Positions 53,134-60,985 of a stretch of DNA of 64,000 nt are shown here, one piece after another; position 1 is the stretch's first letter, and the number at the start of each line of letters is the position of its first letter. Source of the DNA: Bacillota bacterium. GTDB lineage: Bacteria; Bacillota; Clostridia; Christensenellales; Christensenellaceae. The stretch lies in NCBI GenBank assembly GCA_023393165.1, contig JAEWMJ010000013.1, forward strand, positions 42,516-106,515. Reading direction: 5' to 3'. Both the position numbers and the translations under genes were made by a program. The notes under the pieces were generated by a model that saw only the letters and a list, made by a program, of their open reading frames with translations, ran no database searches and was not told where the DNA came from.

Positions 53134-54356
53134 TTCATCCAAGGTTTGTTAGTCGAAGTCGGAGTATTAATCATGGTTACTCTGGCCTCCTTAGGAATGC
53201 GCATATCGTACTGTTGCAGAACCCTGTCAAATACTTTTTCTCCGAGTACGGACTTCATAACAGGCTCACTGAATACTTCTAATCCCTGTACAATATCTTG
53301 CTCTACCCATTTAACCCATTGGAAAAACGCTTTTGCTTTTTCACTACCTGGTTCGTTCCACTTGTCCGCAAAGTTTTCGAGCGGATTAACCGGATTAGGT
53401 ATATACCACCTTTTGTCTGATGGGTCGCGGCGTACTGCTCGCATTTTGCTTACCGCACTTTCATCAAGTCTTCTCTCATCCATAAGTACCGAATCTTTTG
53501 TTAATTGAGACACAACCCATTTCAGTAACTGGTAAGTGTCTTGGGCGATAAAGCCATGTTTACTAACCATTTCAGCCACAAGAGTGGTAATAATCATTGA
53601 TATAGGCCTGTCATCATATAAGGGGCTTTGGCAGAATCGGACATCGCGATGGTATTTCAATATTTGGATAACACGTTGTAGCGCAGTCCTTACAAGTAGA
53701 TCGGGCACAGCTTCAACAGAAGCATAAAGATTTCGGTTATTCTCAAATATAGCTTGTTTCTCAATCGGTTTCACGATATTTATAAATGGGATATTTACTA
53801 TATCAAAGTAGTCGGCAAACCCGGCTGGGTTACTTGTTGACCATTGATACCCGGAGCCATTCTTGTCTGTAATGGCAATAGCACTGTTCGCTAAAGTGGA
53901 TTTTTCAGGTATTCTATTTATAATAGTAGCCTTAATCTTACTATCTTCATCAACAGAAGGTAAAACATCCATATGAAAGTTCAACCCAGCGTTTTCTGCG
54001 TACTCAATAGTCCAACAACGTCTACTCTCTTTGGTTAAGTTGCCATAAACTTTACTTCCATTCAGAATTTCTCCAATACTTTTCTTCAACTCACCGGGAG
54101 TTGTGTTTTGTTTAAGAGATTGTACCTGACAGACTAAATCAATATCATACGCTGCGTCTTCATCTCCCCTATACGGTTTGATCACTGTTCCTAGCCGGAA
54201 TGAACCCTGTGTATAGAAGTCAGCATCAATGCCTTGGGATGTTAGATAGTTTGCAACTGATTTATATCGGCTCACCGCAAGGCTATAGTTTGATGGTGAA
54301 ATATCAAGAACGTTGCTCAGGGATTCTAAAAAAGTTCTTTTATCAAATTTGGTCAT
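53130..54356 (-). CDS. CBASS cyclic-oligonucleotide synthase (CD-NTase, cGAS/DncV-like)
   Basis: 408-aa nucleotidyltransferase that should make a cyclic di- or trinucleotide signal on phage infection. The catalytic core has Gly51-Ser52 in QGSFRLGTV, the metal-binding Asp71/Asp73 in YDIDLV, and a third Asp130 in NFHMDVLP. A helical C-terminal domain (about 200-408) completes the fold. Length and motif spacing fit clades that partner SAVED effectors (CdnG-like is my guess). The C-terminus would be the conjugation point for the E2-like protein. AGAGG lies before the ATG, inside a 22-codon ORF that ends directly at this ATG. Confidence 0.92.
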   Translation of the reverse strand: MTKFDKRTFLESLSNVLDISPSNYSLAVSRYKSVANYLTSQGIDADFYTQGSFRLGTVIKPYRGDEDAAYDIDLVCQVQSLKQNTTPGELKKSIGEILNGSKVYGNLTKESRRCWTIEYAENAGLNFHMDVLPSVDEDSKIKATIINRIPEKSTLANSAIAITDKNGSGYQWSTSNPAGFADYFDIVNIPFINIVKPIEKQAIFENNRNLYASVEAVPDLLVRTALQRVIQILKYHRDVRFCQSPLYDDRPISMIITTLVAEMVSKHGFIAQDTYQLLKWVVSQLTKDSVLMDERRLDESAVSKMRAVRRDPSDKRWYIPNPVNPLENFADKWNEPGSEKAKAFFQWVKWVEQDIVQGLEVFSEPVMKSVLGEKVFDRVLQQYDMRIPKEARVTMINTPTSTNKPWMK

Positions 54357-54425
54357 TTAATTTTCCTCTTTCTTTTGTTTTTTGTAGGTCTTACAAGACC
54401 TATCTGTTTTTTTACTTTTTTGCAT
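54357..54425 (-). CDS. 22-residue basic ORF abutting the CD-NTase start
   Basis: ATG (54425-54423) with AGAGGTG 6 bases upstream encodes 22 residues, ten of them Lys or Arg (begins MQKSKKTDRSCK and ends KKEEN). Its TAA lies directly before the CD-NTase ATG, so translation of the two is probably coupled. It begins 13 bases after the DUF2188 stop. It could be a leader peptide that sets CD-NTase expression or merely a chance frame; a matching AGGTCT-TACA-AGACCT inverted repeat lies within it. Confidence 0.5.
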   Translation of the reverse strand: MQKSKKTDRSCKTYKKQKKEEN

Positions 54426-54438
54426 GAAATCACCTCTT

Positions 54439-54672
54439 TTATCCTTTTGGCGGATACGGATCATTACCATGACTGTCAGATTGCTGAATCTTCCCATTAA
54501 GACCATGAATTTTTAATTCGGTATTTTGATTAACACTAATTATTCGCGCAGCATTAACCGCGTCAATTTTTAAATCATGATGGCTACTGGCACGCTTTCC
54601 GTCACCGCGTTTCACATCCCATCCGCCTTTGGGGTTATGTATAACATGATGTGTACCGTTTGTCTTTCCCAT
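54439..54672 (-). CDS. DUF2188 domain protein
   Basis: 77-aa soluble protein matching DUF2188: HHVIHNPKGGWDVKRGDGKRASSHH, shortened here to GGWDVKRGDGKRAS as the key part, then AVNAARIISVNQNTELKIHG and the typical end SHGNDPYPPKG. Function unknown; the fold is thought to be small alpha/beta. ATG 54672 has GGAGG 8 bases upstream; the frame is open further without a ribosome site. It is the first gene of the CBASS transcript as far as spacing shows (13 bases to the small ORF). Confidence 0.8.
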   Translation of the reverse strand: MGKTNGTHHVIHNPKGGWDVKRGDGKRASSHHDLKIDAVNAARIISVNQNTELKIHGLNGKIQQSDSHGNDPYPPKG

Positions 54673-54751
54673 TTTTATATCCTCCATAATATTACTTTTT
54701 ATATTGTAACATAGTGCTTGTCCATAAAATTGAACACAATATACAGTACAC

Positions 54752-54770
54752 TTCACCACTTTATGGTGAA
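54752..54770. promoter_or_regulatory. Inverted repeat TTCAC-N9-GTGAA upstream of DUF2188-CBASS
   Basis: TTCAC CACTTTATG GTGAA; extended by a further base pair on the outside and three inside (CTTCACCA / TGGTGAAG). It lies between the DUF4325 stop and the DUF2188 start. The same TTCAC-N9-GTGAA arrangement occurs at 55375-55393. Candidate operator. Confidence 0.55.
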
Positions 54771-54791
54771 GTCATTGTCAAAAAAATAGAC

Positions 54792-55361
54792 TCAAGGTAA
54801 ATAATATACATGCTGTCGCCCATTAATATCAATAACCTCCTTACGTAATAATAAGCCGGAATCAAATAGCTTTTTCAGCCTATTGCTTGCACTATTAATT
54901 TCTAATTTGTATTTTTCAGCAACATCTCTTGCTGAGGCTGTCTTTTTTTCACTTATATATAAAAATGTATCTTCTAAACTCTTTTCTAACCTTGAACCTA
55001 TTTTTGAATATTTTCCATTCTCCATTATTAAAAGATTTATTTTAATATTTTCCTTTTGCTCTCTGCGTGCTATAGCGCCTTCAATATTTTCTTTGATAAC
55101 CTGATTTAAATTTTGAGTATATATAATTAGATTTTTTCTGTTAATAAGATATAATTTTGTTTCAATTAATAATTCATCAGCAAAAGATAAGTCACAAAGA
55201 CTAATACCTAAAAAATCAAATACAAAATAACTGTCACTTGGTAAGGCATTCAGGATGTTCATCACATCTTCCTTTACCTTTTTCGCTATGGGTCTATATG
55301 ATAAAATATCGCCCAATTCATATTGTTTAGCTATTTTTTTTAAACTATATACGTGTTCCAT
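54792..55361 (-). CDS. STAS-like (DUF4325) and winged-helix protein, putative DNA-binding partner of the ATPase
   Basis: 189-aa protein. Residues 1-120 fit DUF4325 (STAS-like): SDSYFVFDFLGISLCDLSFADELLIE is the core region, given here in its key parts DFLGISLCDLSFADELL. Residues 125-189 form a winged-helix domain (ASARDVAEKYKLEINSASNR and LLLRKEVIDINGR). STAS-like proteins beside GHKL ATPases usually form partner-switch pairs. ATG 55361 has GAGGG upstream and its own promoter; the frame open to 55439 overlaps the ATPase stop but lacks a ribosome site. Confidence 0.75.
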   Translation of the reverse strand: MEHVYSLKKIAKQYELGDILSYRPIAKKVKEDVMNILNALPSDSYFVFDFLGISLCDLSFADELLIETKLYLINRKNLIIYTQNLNQVIKENIEGAIARREQKENIKINLLIMENGKYSKIGSRLEKSLEDTFLYISEKKTASARDVAEKYKLEINSASNRLKKLFDSGLLLRKEVIDINGRQHVYYLP

Positions 55362-55374
55362 CTGTCTTACCCTC

Positions 55375-55430
55375 TTCACTAATTTCCGGTGAACACATAT
55401 AATATACAATATATGCCTATGATTTGTCAA
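55375..55430 (-). promoter_or_regulatory. Promoter and operator of the DUF4325 gene
   Basis: On the minus strand TTGACA (55430-55425), 18-base spacer, TATATT (55406-55401), then the inverted repeat TTCAC-N9-GTGAA (55393-55375) exactly where transcription should begin. A protein bound there would block the promoter. Confidence 0.6.
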
Positions 55431-55435
55431 CTTTT

Positions 55436-56287
55436 TCATTGAATAATTATTAAACTTTGTGTCCCAGGAAATGGTGTTATGAACTCAAATTTTCGAAACC
55501 CATTGTCAGCACCGAATTCTAGCAAACCTTTCCCAGATCGTATATGAAATTGTCCTTGATTCTTATTAACTTTATCCTTTATAAATGGGATGCCCATTCC
55601 CCCACTCCCATCTTGACGTCCACTTAAACCTCCAAGGACTTTTCTGATGCAATAAATATCAGAATTTGGGATATGAGCATATTTTAATTTTAGATGATTT
55701 CGGATTCCTACGCCTAAATCACCGATACATATTGATATTGCGCTCTTGCCAGAATAAACATATTTTTGTATTGCGCAGTAGCAGTCTCCCATTTCATCAT
55801 AGCCCCTGCTATGCTCTAGTGAATTGTTACAAAGCTCAGTAATAATTGTTGAAATACTCTTAAGGTGGCTTGTCCTGGGAAAACATGAAGATATTAATTC
55901 ATTAATCTTATTATTAAATATAGAAACATCTGCTGGTTTACATATATGGGTAAGCTTTGTATCATAACTGCTATATTTCTCAGCTTTTTTATTAAATAAT
56001 CCACCTTTGCTTTTAATATAAGAAAAAGGATAATCAAAGAAACCAAGGCTTAATAGTTGATGAGACGTTTCGGGTTTAAGATTGTTAAAGCATACTTTTA
56101 TTTCAGATTTGTTATAGACTAATTGGCAAATAAGTGCTAACATAACAATTCCCTGTGGCTTCAGCTCTGCATTTTTTTCCATATTCAGAAAAACTTCAGA
56201 ACCGGCATTTAATTTGCTTATATACCTAATAATAAAATCTATTTTATTTCGCCAAATATTTAAATCAGGCAGATTAATTACATCCAT
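55436..56287 (-). CDS. GHKL (histidine-kinase-like) ATPase
   Basis: 283-aa soluble protein. The C-terminal half is a GHKL ATPase: ELCNNSLEHS (N box, near 152), IGDLGVGI (G1) and GGMGIPFIKD (G2). There is no phospho-acceptor His region and no membrane helix, so it is not a classical sensor kinase; it resembles anti-sigma/STAS kinases. The N-terminal 130 residues are specific to this family. It lies directly upstream of the DUF4325/winged-helix gene. A TATAAT lies about 80 bases before its start. AGTGGTGA serves as ribosome site and repeats half of the nearby operator motif. Confidence 0.8.
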   Translation of the reverse strand: MDVINLPDLNIWRNKIDFIIRYISKLNAGSEVFLNMEKNAELKPQGIVMLALICQLVYNKSEIKVCFNNLKPETSHQLLSLGFFDYPFSYIKSKGGLFNKKAEKYSSYDTKLTHICKPADVSIFNNKINELISSCFPRTSHLKSISTIITELCNNSLEHSRGYDEMGDCYCAIQKYVYSGKSAISICIGDLGVGIRNHLKLKYAHIPNSDIYCIRKVLGGLSGRQDGSGGMGIPFIKDKVNKNQGQFHIRSGKGLLEFGADNGFRKFEFITPFPGTQSLIIIQ

Positions 56288-56404
56288 ATTTTCACCACTA
56301 AATTAATTAAACAATTGGGCAGCTTCTTTGGACGCCGTAATTACCAAAATTACACAAACATATTATACCATAAAACGATAAAAATAGTCATTTTTATCCT
56401 ATGT

Positions 56405-56440
56405 AAAAAAAGTCCTTAAACAAAAAAGCTTAAGGACTTT
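56405..56440 (-). terminator. Terminator of the restriction-modification operon
   Basis: Perfect 11-bp stem AAAGTCCTTAA / TTAAGGACTTT; on the minus strand it is followed by a T tract. It lies about 95 bases after the helicase stop and before the ATPase promoter. Confidence 0.85.
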
Positions 56441-56532
56441 TCAATAGCATGATTAAATTGTAGTCTATAAAATAAGCTGAAATTTTTATTTCTTCAAATT
56501 TTTTAACGCAAATTCACAGCATTGCATTTCTA

Positions 56533-59448
56533 TTATAACTTTAAAAATCCCTGTTTGAAGGCATCAGGGAAAATAAAGGTTTTCTCGCCGGCAGTGAAGG
56601 TTACACGAATATGTTTCTGTGCTTTATCAATCCATGTGACGGTACCATTACCGAAAGTCTTATGAATAACAGAAATACCTACTTCCACACCGGAGAGGTC
56701 AACCTTCTCTTCTGCTGGATTTTGCACAGGCGTAACAACGGGTGCCTTTAAATTATCCGGTTTTTTGATACCGAAAGATTCGGTAACGAGCGGAGGTTTT
56801 GTAGTATAAGATGTAGCTGGCTTTGAGATAGACTGAGCTTCCTCTGCAACCATTAACAGCTCTTCCGGTTCATTATCGTATGCAACATCGGTTTCCATTG
56901 TTTCTTGCTGATTGAAGAACAGGCGCTCATATTCCTCGCGCTTGATAACAGTATCCCATCCTCCGATATCTTTGCCTTCATGCTTATCGATGCCAGTATA
57001 TGAAAGGCTGGAATCCTCGTAGCGTTTAAACTTGAAAATTGCATCATTCATAAGGCTGGCATTGAACACTCCGATAGTACAAAGCAATTCAAAATCCTTG
57101 ACATTGAGGCCAGTAACCTTTTTGAACAGACCTGGTTCCAACTGTGTGATGACATCCTTGAGGGAACGTTCTCGATAATCGGTGAGGTACATAAAAACAG
57201 GGACTCGCGTAGCAAATTTAATAAGTTTCTCCTGTATCTGCTTGCGCATGGATTTGTATTCTTTTTCTTCATCGGAAAGCTCTTTTTTCTCTTTAGGCGT
57301 GAGTTTTTCATCGCCCTCTTTTTTAGCCTTTTTAACTGCTTCGGACTTATTGATAATAGTCTCAATATCGGCATTGAGGCTGCGGAAGCCTTCAATATTC
57401 ATCAGAGCCTCAAGGGCTTCCTTATTATTCATAAGCCGGGTGAGAGTGTCGTTATCAACATTAACGAGCAACGCCGATTCCCAACGCTTTGCAAGCAGCG
57501 TAGCGGATGTACCCGCCATAGCGATGTCCAGAATATCCTGCGCACTGATTTGCTTCATGGAACTGCCGTCATAAGCTAGGACAGGCAAAAAGTTAATGAA
57601 TTCGGCTACCTTCTTTTCGGGATTGCTTTCATTAATATCCAAACGACAGCTGTAATCTTGAATTTGGCGAAGAGCACGGTCAAGCGCAAAATCGAATACA
57701 TAGCATTCCTGCTTCATGATTTCACGTTCGCCACTGTCGTTTCTGACTTCCCATGGCGATTGCACACGGAAAGCAGCCTGAAAATAGGTCTCCGGACTTT
57801 TTAGGTTGCGGAGCATGAAAATACCCGTCCACGGACGAATCGTAACGCCGGTGGTCAGTTTACCGCATGATAGCGTGATGGTCTTTGTTGCAAGAGGGTC
57901 CCTCATTGCCGACTGGACGGGCTTTAGCGAGTCAAGCCCGATGCCCGCTTTGGTACCGGCACAGACGATTCTTTTATAATCGTGATAAAAGCTATTTTGC
58001 TTTTGTGCTAGTAAATTCGCCATCGCGTAGCAAGATGCCACGTTGGGAAGAAACCACATTGTATGGGATAAAACATTCAAAAGCCGGGTATCGGAGTACG
58101 GCATCGGCGGACGTTTATCTTGTCCCAATCTTAAGTCGTCTACGCTGGACGGCAAGTAAGAGCCGCGAATAAGGTCGAGCCATTTTTGAACTTCGTTCTC
58201 ATAAACGAATCGCGCTTCCTCGCCCTTGCCCTTGGCGGAGAAGAATACATTGAGGTCGAACCCGTCAAACTCGCCCTGCATGGCGATTTGGCGTATGCTG
58301 TCTGGAATGCGGTAGGTAAGCATGACCATGCGTGGCAATGCCGCATAAGGATTGCCGGAGCCGAGCCAGTTTTCCTTTGCGCGCTGTTCATCGGAATATG
58401 TCCAGTTGTAAATCTGATCCTCAATAAATTCGCCTGAGTTGAGTGCGCGAAATGGCGTACCCGATAAAAATAAATAATGGCTTGTGGTAATGGGCAGGAA
58501 GGTTTCATTATAGGCGTTGTCCGCCTCATCCTGCTTATATTTTTCCATATCAAAATCCACATCGGTTTCTTCGTCAGGATTGTCAAACAGCTTTTTTGCA
58601 TTCTCGCGCCACGCGCCAAAGTGGTATTCGTCAAATATAACCAGATCCCAATTATCGGTATGAATGAACTCGTTCTTTGCTTTGATTCCACCGTTTTCAT
58701 TCGTACCGAGCAAATCCTGGAAAGAACCGAACACCACGATTGGTCGGGACTTGTCCGCCTTCGCGTACTGTTCATCAATATTGACATTTCCCATGTGAGC
58801 GTCTTTGTTGGAGATAAACTGCCAGCCCTCAAAATCCACATGGGTTATAAGGTCTTCCGACCAGGCTGATTCTACAGCAGGTTTAAAGGTCAGCACCAGA
58901 ACTCGGGCAAAGCCCAACTTCTTGGCAAGTTGATAAGACGCAAAGGTCTTGCCGAAGCGCATTTTTGCATTCCACAGGAATTTAGGCGCGCGGTTGGGTT
59001 CGTCCTTTTTTGCTGAAACATAGTATTCCATCGTACGCTTTACAGCGTTCTGTTGTTCCGGGCGCATCTTAAAGGTCTGTGTACGGGCGCCGTCCAACCG
59101 GATGCCGGTTCGCAGCTCAGTGATTGCCGCAATGACATCGCCTGCGGAGCATTTAAACCACTCGTTGCGGTCTGCGCCCTCTTTCAACTGCTGTAAACCT
59201 TTGCGGCGCAGAATAGCATGGACATCATGATCGGTGAAGCATGTGCCATCAGCGCACATGGCGGATTCTTTGAGCAAAATTTTATACGGGACGCCGCTGG
59301 TATGAAGCTGCTCGTAGACACGCTTTTCCACGTCCCGCTCGGTATAGCCGATCTTGATGTAGCCATTATGCGAAGCAACGCTGTCCAGTGCGTAGGCATA
59401 GACGGTGGGATAGACGGAGGGACGCTGGACAAAGAATTCAGTTGCCAT
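56533..59448 (-). CDS. GIY-YIG nuclease-DEAD/H helicase, restriction subunit
   Basis: 971-aa protein. Residues 12-100 are a GIY-YIG-type nuclease (VYAYALDS, then GYIKIGYTERDVEKRVYEQ). The superfamily 2 helicase core follows: Walker A variant KMRFGKTFAS, motif II IFDEYHFG, motif III LSGTPF, motif VI-like QAAFRVQSPW. A Lys/Glu-rich coiled coil lies near 690-730 and the last 60 residues (GISVIHKTFGNGTVTWI) resemble a small UvrD/PcrA-type Tudor domain. The usual endonuclease of type III/ISP enzymes is thus replaced by an N-terminal GIY-YIG unit. ATG 59448 has GGAGG upstream and overlaps the methyltransferase gene. Confidence 0.88.
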   Translation of the reverse strand: MATEFFVQRPSVYPTVYAYALDSVASHNGYIKIGYTERDVEKRVYEQLHTSGVPYKILLKESAMCADGTCFTDHDVHAILRRKGLQQLKEGADRNEWFKCSAGDVIAAITELRTGIRLDGARTQTFKMRPEQQNAVKRTMEYYVSAKKDEPNRAPKFLWNAKMRFGKTFASYQLAKKLGFARVLVLTFKPAVESAWSEDLITHVDFEGWQFISNKDAHMGNVNIDEQYAKADKSRPIVVFGSFQDLLGTNENGGIKAKNEFIHTDNWDLVIFDEYHFGAWRENAKKLFDNPDEETDVDFDMEKYKQDEADNAYNETFLPITTSHYLFLSGTPFRALNSGEFIEDQIYNWTYSDEQRAKENWLGSGNPYAALPRMVMLTYRIPDSIRQIAMQGEFDGFDLNVFFSAKGKGEEARFVYENEVQKWLDLIRGSYLPSSVDDLRLGQDKRPPMPYSDTRLLNVLSHTMWFLPNVASCYAMANLLAQKQNSFYHDYKRIVCAGTKAGIGLDSLKPVQSAMRDPLATKTITLSCGKLTTGVTIRPWTGIFMLRNLKSPETYFQAAFRVQSPWEVRNDSGEREIMKQECYVFDFALDRALRQIQDYSCRLDINESNPEKKVAEFINFLPVLAYDGSSMKQISAQDILDIAMAGTSATLLAKRWESALLVNVDNDTLTRLMNNKEALEALMNIEGFRSLNADIETIINKSEAVKKAKKEGDEKLTPKEKKELSDEEKEYKSMRKQIQEKLIKFATRVPVFMYLTDYRERSLKDVITQLEPGLFKKVTGLNVKDFELLCTIGVFNASLMNDAIFKFKRYEDSSLSYTGIDKHEGKDIGGWDTVIKREEYERLFFNQQETMETDVAYDNEPEELLMVAEEAQSISKPATSYTTKPPLVTESFGIKKPDNLKAPVVTPVQNPAEEKVDLSGVEVGISVIHKTFGNGTVTWIDKAQKHIRVTFTAGEKTFIFPDAFKQGFLKL

Positions 59449-60985
59449 CCGTGTCACCTCCCAAATCCATTGGCTTTATCATGGAGTTTATAAAATCAAT
59501 CTCTTCGGCATTCAAATCATATTTTGTATATAGGTCTTCGTCTGTCCACACTCTTGTGAAGTCCTGCATTGGTACAAAGATATAAGATTCTTTTGAAAGA
59601 TTAATTGATGACAACGACTGTAAAACTAAAAATCGAACAAATTTAGTGCGTAGATAGTTGTAAAAATTCTGTACTGAGGTTAATTCTTCATTAGGATACG
59701 CAATAATGTATGAATCTGTGCAAACCTCATTTGGAGCTAAGATACGCATGTTGGCAATCACTTTATACATGCCTGATTTGTCTGGTTCTCCGGCATGTTC
59801 ACTTGTAACTCTGCTGATCATTACTTTGTATTTGTCAATAGAATCTAATCCTTGCGTTATTGCAGAACGATAAACAGTTCCAGTCCCCTTGCTCGAGTAT
59901 AGGGTAACAACTGGTTTTCCGTTTTCCGCTCCCCCGCGTTCATTTGTTGCAAGTCCGTATGGATTACGTGAACTCATATGTTGAGTTATGGAGCCTTCCA
60001 TTTTTGAATGCACTTTTTTTATGATGTCGATGGAGTCATTATAGCGAATAAAAACGGGATACTCGTTTAGTTTACGAGTCACCGTAATAGATCTGCCATT
60101 AACAATATTTGTTATCTTACAATCGGCAGAACGGTTTTTCTCCCACAGAAAGTAACATACTCCGCCGCCCAAACTAACACCAGGGAAACAATCTTTTGCA
60201 TTTTGATAATCGACCAAATTTGTGATATGCGAGTCGTTTAACATATTGGCCCGAAATTTATCTAGGCCCTTGCCACCATTGAACCATCTGGAAGGGATAA
60301 CCATTGCAAGATAGTTTGGTTTCAACCTTTTGGCTCTCTCTACAAATTCATGATATATCGGTTTCGCACTCGCACCATTTCCGCCATCGTTCAGTTGATA
60401 TGGCGGGTTACTTATAATTACATCAAACTTCATACTGAAAATCTCCTCTGGCTTAAGGGTATGTATCCATTCGTAAGCATGGGATTCAAGGGTTTCGCCC
60501 CTGTCATTCGCACCAAGTACAGTGTTCTTAGATATGCCACAATATTTGCATTTGCCATCGATCCAAGTGTGCTTTTTGTTTCGGTAACGAATGTTGCCCT
60601 CGGCATCATCAAACTGCGTAACAGAAAACTCGCTTTGCGGATACTTTGAGCAATATACACCTCGCCGCGAGAGCAGGCTTGTCAGCTCGGTAATTGCAAT
60701 GCCGAAAAGCTGCTTTTTGAAAATATGGTCGATGCGCTCCTGCAGGTTGGGCATTTGCGGTTCAAGGCCCTTTATCAACCTTTTAGCGATTTCGCGCAGA
60801 AATACACCGGTCTTGCAGGCTGGGTCGAGAAAAGTCTTATCGGGATTGCGGAACAATTCCTTCGGAAGCATGTCAAGCATTTGGTTAACAATATCCGGCG
60901 GCGTAAAAACCTCGTCGTTGGATAAATTCGCAAGACAAGACAGCACGTCGGGATTATATACAGTGTTGAATAAATTATCAACCAT
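59438..60985 (-). CDS. N6-adenine DNA methyltransferase (Eco57I-like)
   Basis: 515-aa modification enzyme. SAM-binding motif I is FLDPACKTGVFL (near 52), preceded by EVFTPPDIVNQML; the catalytic motif IV is VIISNPPYQL (near 200). A Cys pair in CKYCG between them may bind zinc, and the C-terminal half should read the DNA target. It overlaps the genes on both sides (8 bases upstream, 11 downstream). It should protect host DNA from the helicase-nuclease subunit. Confidence 0.93.
   Translation of the reverse strand: MVDNLFNTVYNPDVLSCLANLSNDEVFTPPDIVNQMLDMLPKELFRNPDKTFLDPACKTGVFLREIAKRLIKGLEPQMPNLQERIDHIFKKQLFGIAITELTSLLSRRGVYCSKYPQSEFSVTQFDDAEGNIRYRNKKHTWIDGKCKYCGISKNTVLGANDRGETLESHAYEWIHTLKPEEIFSMKFDVIISNPPYQLNDGGNGASAKPIYHEFVERAKRLKPNYLAMVIPSRWFNGGKGLDKFRANMLNDSHITNLVDYQNAKDCFPGVSLGGGVCYFLWEKNRSADCKITNIVNGRSITVTRKLNEYPVFIRYNDSIDIIKKVHSKMEGSITQHMSSRNPYGLATNERGGAENGKPVVTLYSSKGTGTVYRSAITQGLDSIDKYKVMISRVTSEHAGEPDKSGMYKVIANMRILAPNEVCTDSYIIAYPNEELTSVQNFYNYLRTKFVRFLVLQSLSSINLSKESYIFVPMQDFTRVWTDEDLYTKYDLNAEEIDFINSMIKPMDLGGDTDGN

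Noticed and set aside
54792..56287. Ordinary two-component system
   Set aside because: The ATPase has no His phospho-acceptor or sensor domain and the partner has no receiver domain.
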